DNA of 64,000 nucleotides from the NCBI GenBank assembly GCA_028622995.1, contig JAJQJQ010000033.1:868001-932000 (forward strand), read 5' to 3'. Positions 63,300-64,000 of this stretch are shown here, piece by piece (the first letter of the stretch is position 1; each line of letters opens with the position of its first letter). The translations under genes were made by a program, and so were the position numbers. Source of the DNA: Panagrolaimus kolymaensis. Lineage: Eukaryota > Nematoda > Chromadorea > Rhabditida > Panagrolaimidae. The notes beneath the pieces were generated by a model. It was not told where the DNA came from. It saw only the letters and a list, made by a program, of their open reading frames with translations, and ran no database searches.

Positions 63300-64000
63300 A
63301 TGACTCGAATCACAGGCTTAATGGTCCTTTGCTTCGCCGTTGGCGCTCATTCATTTGGCTTCGGTCTTGGAGGTGGCGGTGGAGGAGGAGGTGGATGTGG
63401 CTGCGGGTAAGATTTTTTATAAAACTTGATTGAATTTCGGCATAGTTTTGGATATGCGTTTCTTTGTAGTTAACATAATCATATTTAACAATATTTCTTT
63501 TTATTTTAGTGCCCCTGCTCCAGCACCATGTGGATGTGCTCCACCTCCACCACCACCATGCGGGGGCGGATGTGGTGGTCCAATCGGTGGAGGTTGTGGT
63601 GGCGGTCCCATTGGAGGCGGTTGCGGTGGCGGTCCAATCGGTGGAGGTTGTGGAGGTGGACCTCCCATCGGAGGCGGATGTGGTGGCGGTGGATTTGGAG
63701 GCGGTGCTCCAATTGGTGGTTTCGGTGGTGGTGCTCCAATTGGCGGTGGTGGCGGATACGCTGTTGCTCCTCAAGGTCCTATTGGTGGTGGTGGTGGTGG
63801 TGGTGGTGGATATGCCACTGCTCCAGGAGGTGGCGGTGGATTTGGAGGTCCCGTTGGAGGCGGATATGCTTCTGGCCCAGTGGGTGGTGGAGGCCCCATT
63901 GGTGGTGGATCTTATGCTTCTGGACCTATTGGAGGTGGAGGCCCTATCGGTGGTGGATCATACTCATCCGGCCCTGTCGGAGGTGGTGGACCTGTTGGCG
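63300..64000 (+). CDS. Secreted Gly/Cys/Pro-rich repeat protein (paralogue 3), cut by window end
   Basis: Exon 1 is 63300-63406 and exon 2 starts at 63510 and runs off the window. The signal peptide (LMVLCFAVGAHSFG) is followed by a Gly run, CGCG, APCGCAPPPPPPCGGGCGG and then repeats of GGPIGGGCGG, shifting to Cys-free GGPIGGGSYASGP. The intron position and phase match paralogues 1 and 2. The C-terminus is unknown. Confidence 0.8.

Noticed and set aside
63310..63774. Minus-strand Thr/Ser/Trp-rich ORF opposite paralogue 3
   Set aside because: It is the antisense of GGT/GGC repeats. The plus-strand frame has the signal peptide and shared intron.

Overview
This window is AT-rich nuclear DNA from a nematode. 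The evidence is internal: many short introns (about 45-60 nt) with TTTTAG/TTTCAG acceptors, candidate trans-splice acceptors a few bases upstream of several start codons, and protein sets typical of worms (a MEC-2/STO-type stomatin, an NCR-1-type NPC1, an OSTA-type solute transporter, LACT-type beta-lactamase-like proteins). The species and clade cannot be fixed from the sequence alone. Exon joins below were built by hand from open frames, splice consensus and phase agreement.

Layout. 1-1483 (+): 3' part of an unrecognised helical protein gene. 2990-11204 (+): a stomatin gene with four candidate alternative first exons spread over 6.6 kb, a palindromic MITE in one of its introns, and a 16-nt internal exon; a small one-TM protein gene follows 200 bp downstream. 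11890-13608 (-): splicing factor RED/IK (SMU-2), whose 5' end abuts a 1-kb foldback element made of 16-bp GTCGAC repeats. 15409-16489 (+): MRG15-type chromodomain protein. 16670-18060: a doubtful small gene and a secreted protein. 18073-18960 (-) and 19442-19729 (+): mitochondrial SAM carrier and SF3B5, divergently arranged. 24001-26577 (+): an SH2 plus CDC25-like adaptor of the BCAR3/NSP family, after a 4.3-kb gene-poor stretch. 27079-27907 (+): eEF1B. A 7.4-kb gene desert follows. 35269-40251 (+): NPC1. 41208-43418 (-): beta-lactamase-like protein. 45170-46763 (+): PDIA6/P5. 47415-47987 (+): basic orphan. 48669-49444 (+): ribosomal protein S5. 49666-49835 (-): decayed copy of part of the downstream OSTA gene. 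49983-51406 (-): divergent protein kinase. 52563-53095 (-): Cys-rich one-TM protein. 54757-56492 (-): DEAD-box helicase. 56906-58515 (-): OSTA-like transporter. 59315-64000 (+): three tandem genes for secreted Gly/Pro/Cys- or Gln-rich proteins, the last cut by the window end.

Functionally the window is mixed. It holds housekeeping genes (splicing: RED, SF3B5; translation: eEF1B, RPS5; ER folding: P5; mitochondria: SAM carrier), membrane and lipid biology (stomatin, NPC1, OSTA), and signalling (NSP adaptor, kinase). The most unusual points are the multi-promoter stomatin structure, the 16-bp-array foldback element at the RED gene, the OSTA relic, the tandem low-complexity secretory cluster, and several orphan exon-like islands in the gene deserts.
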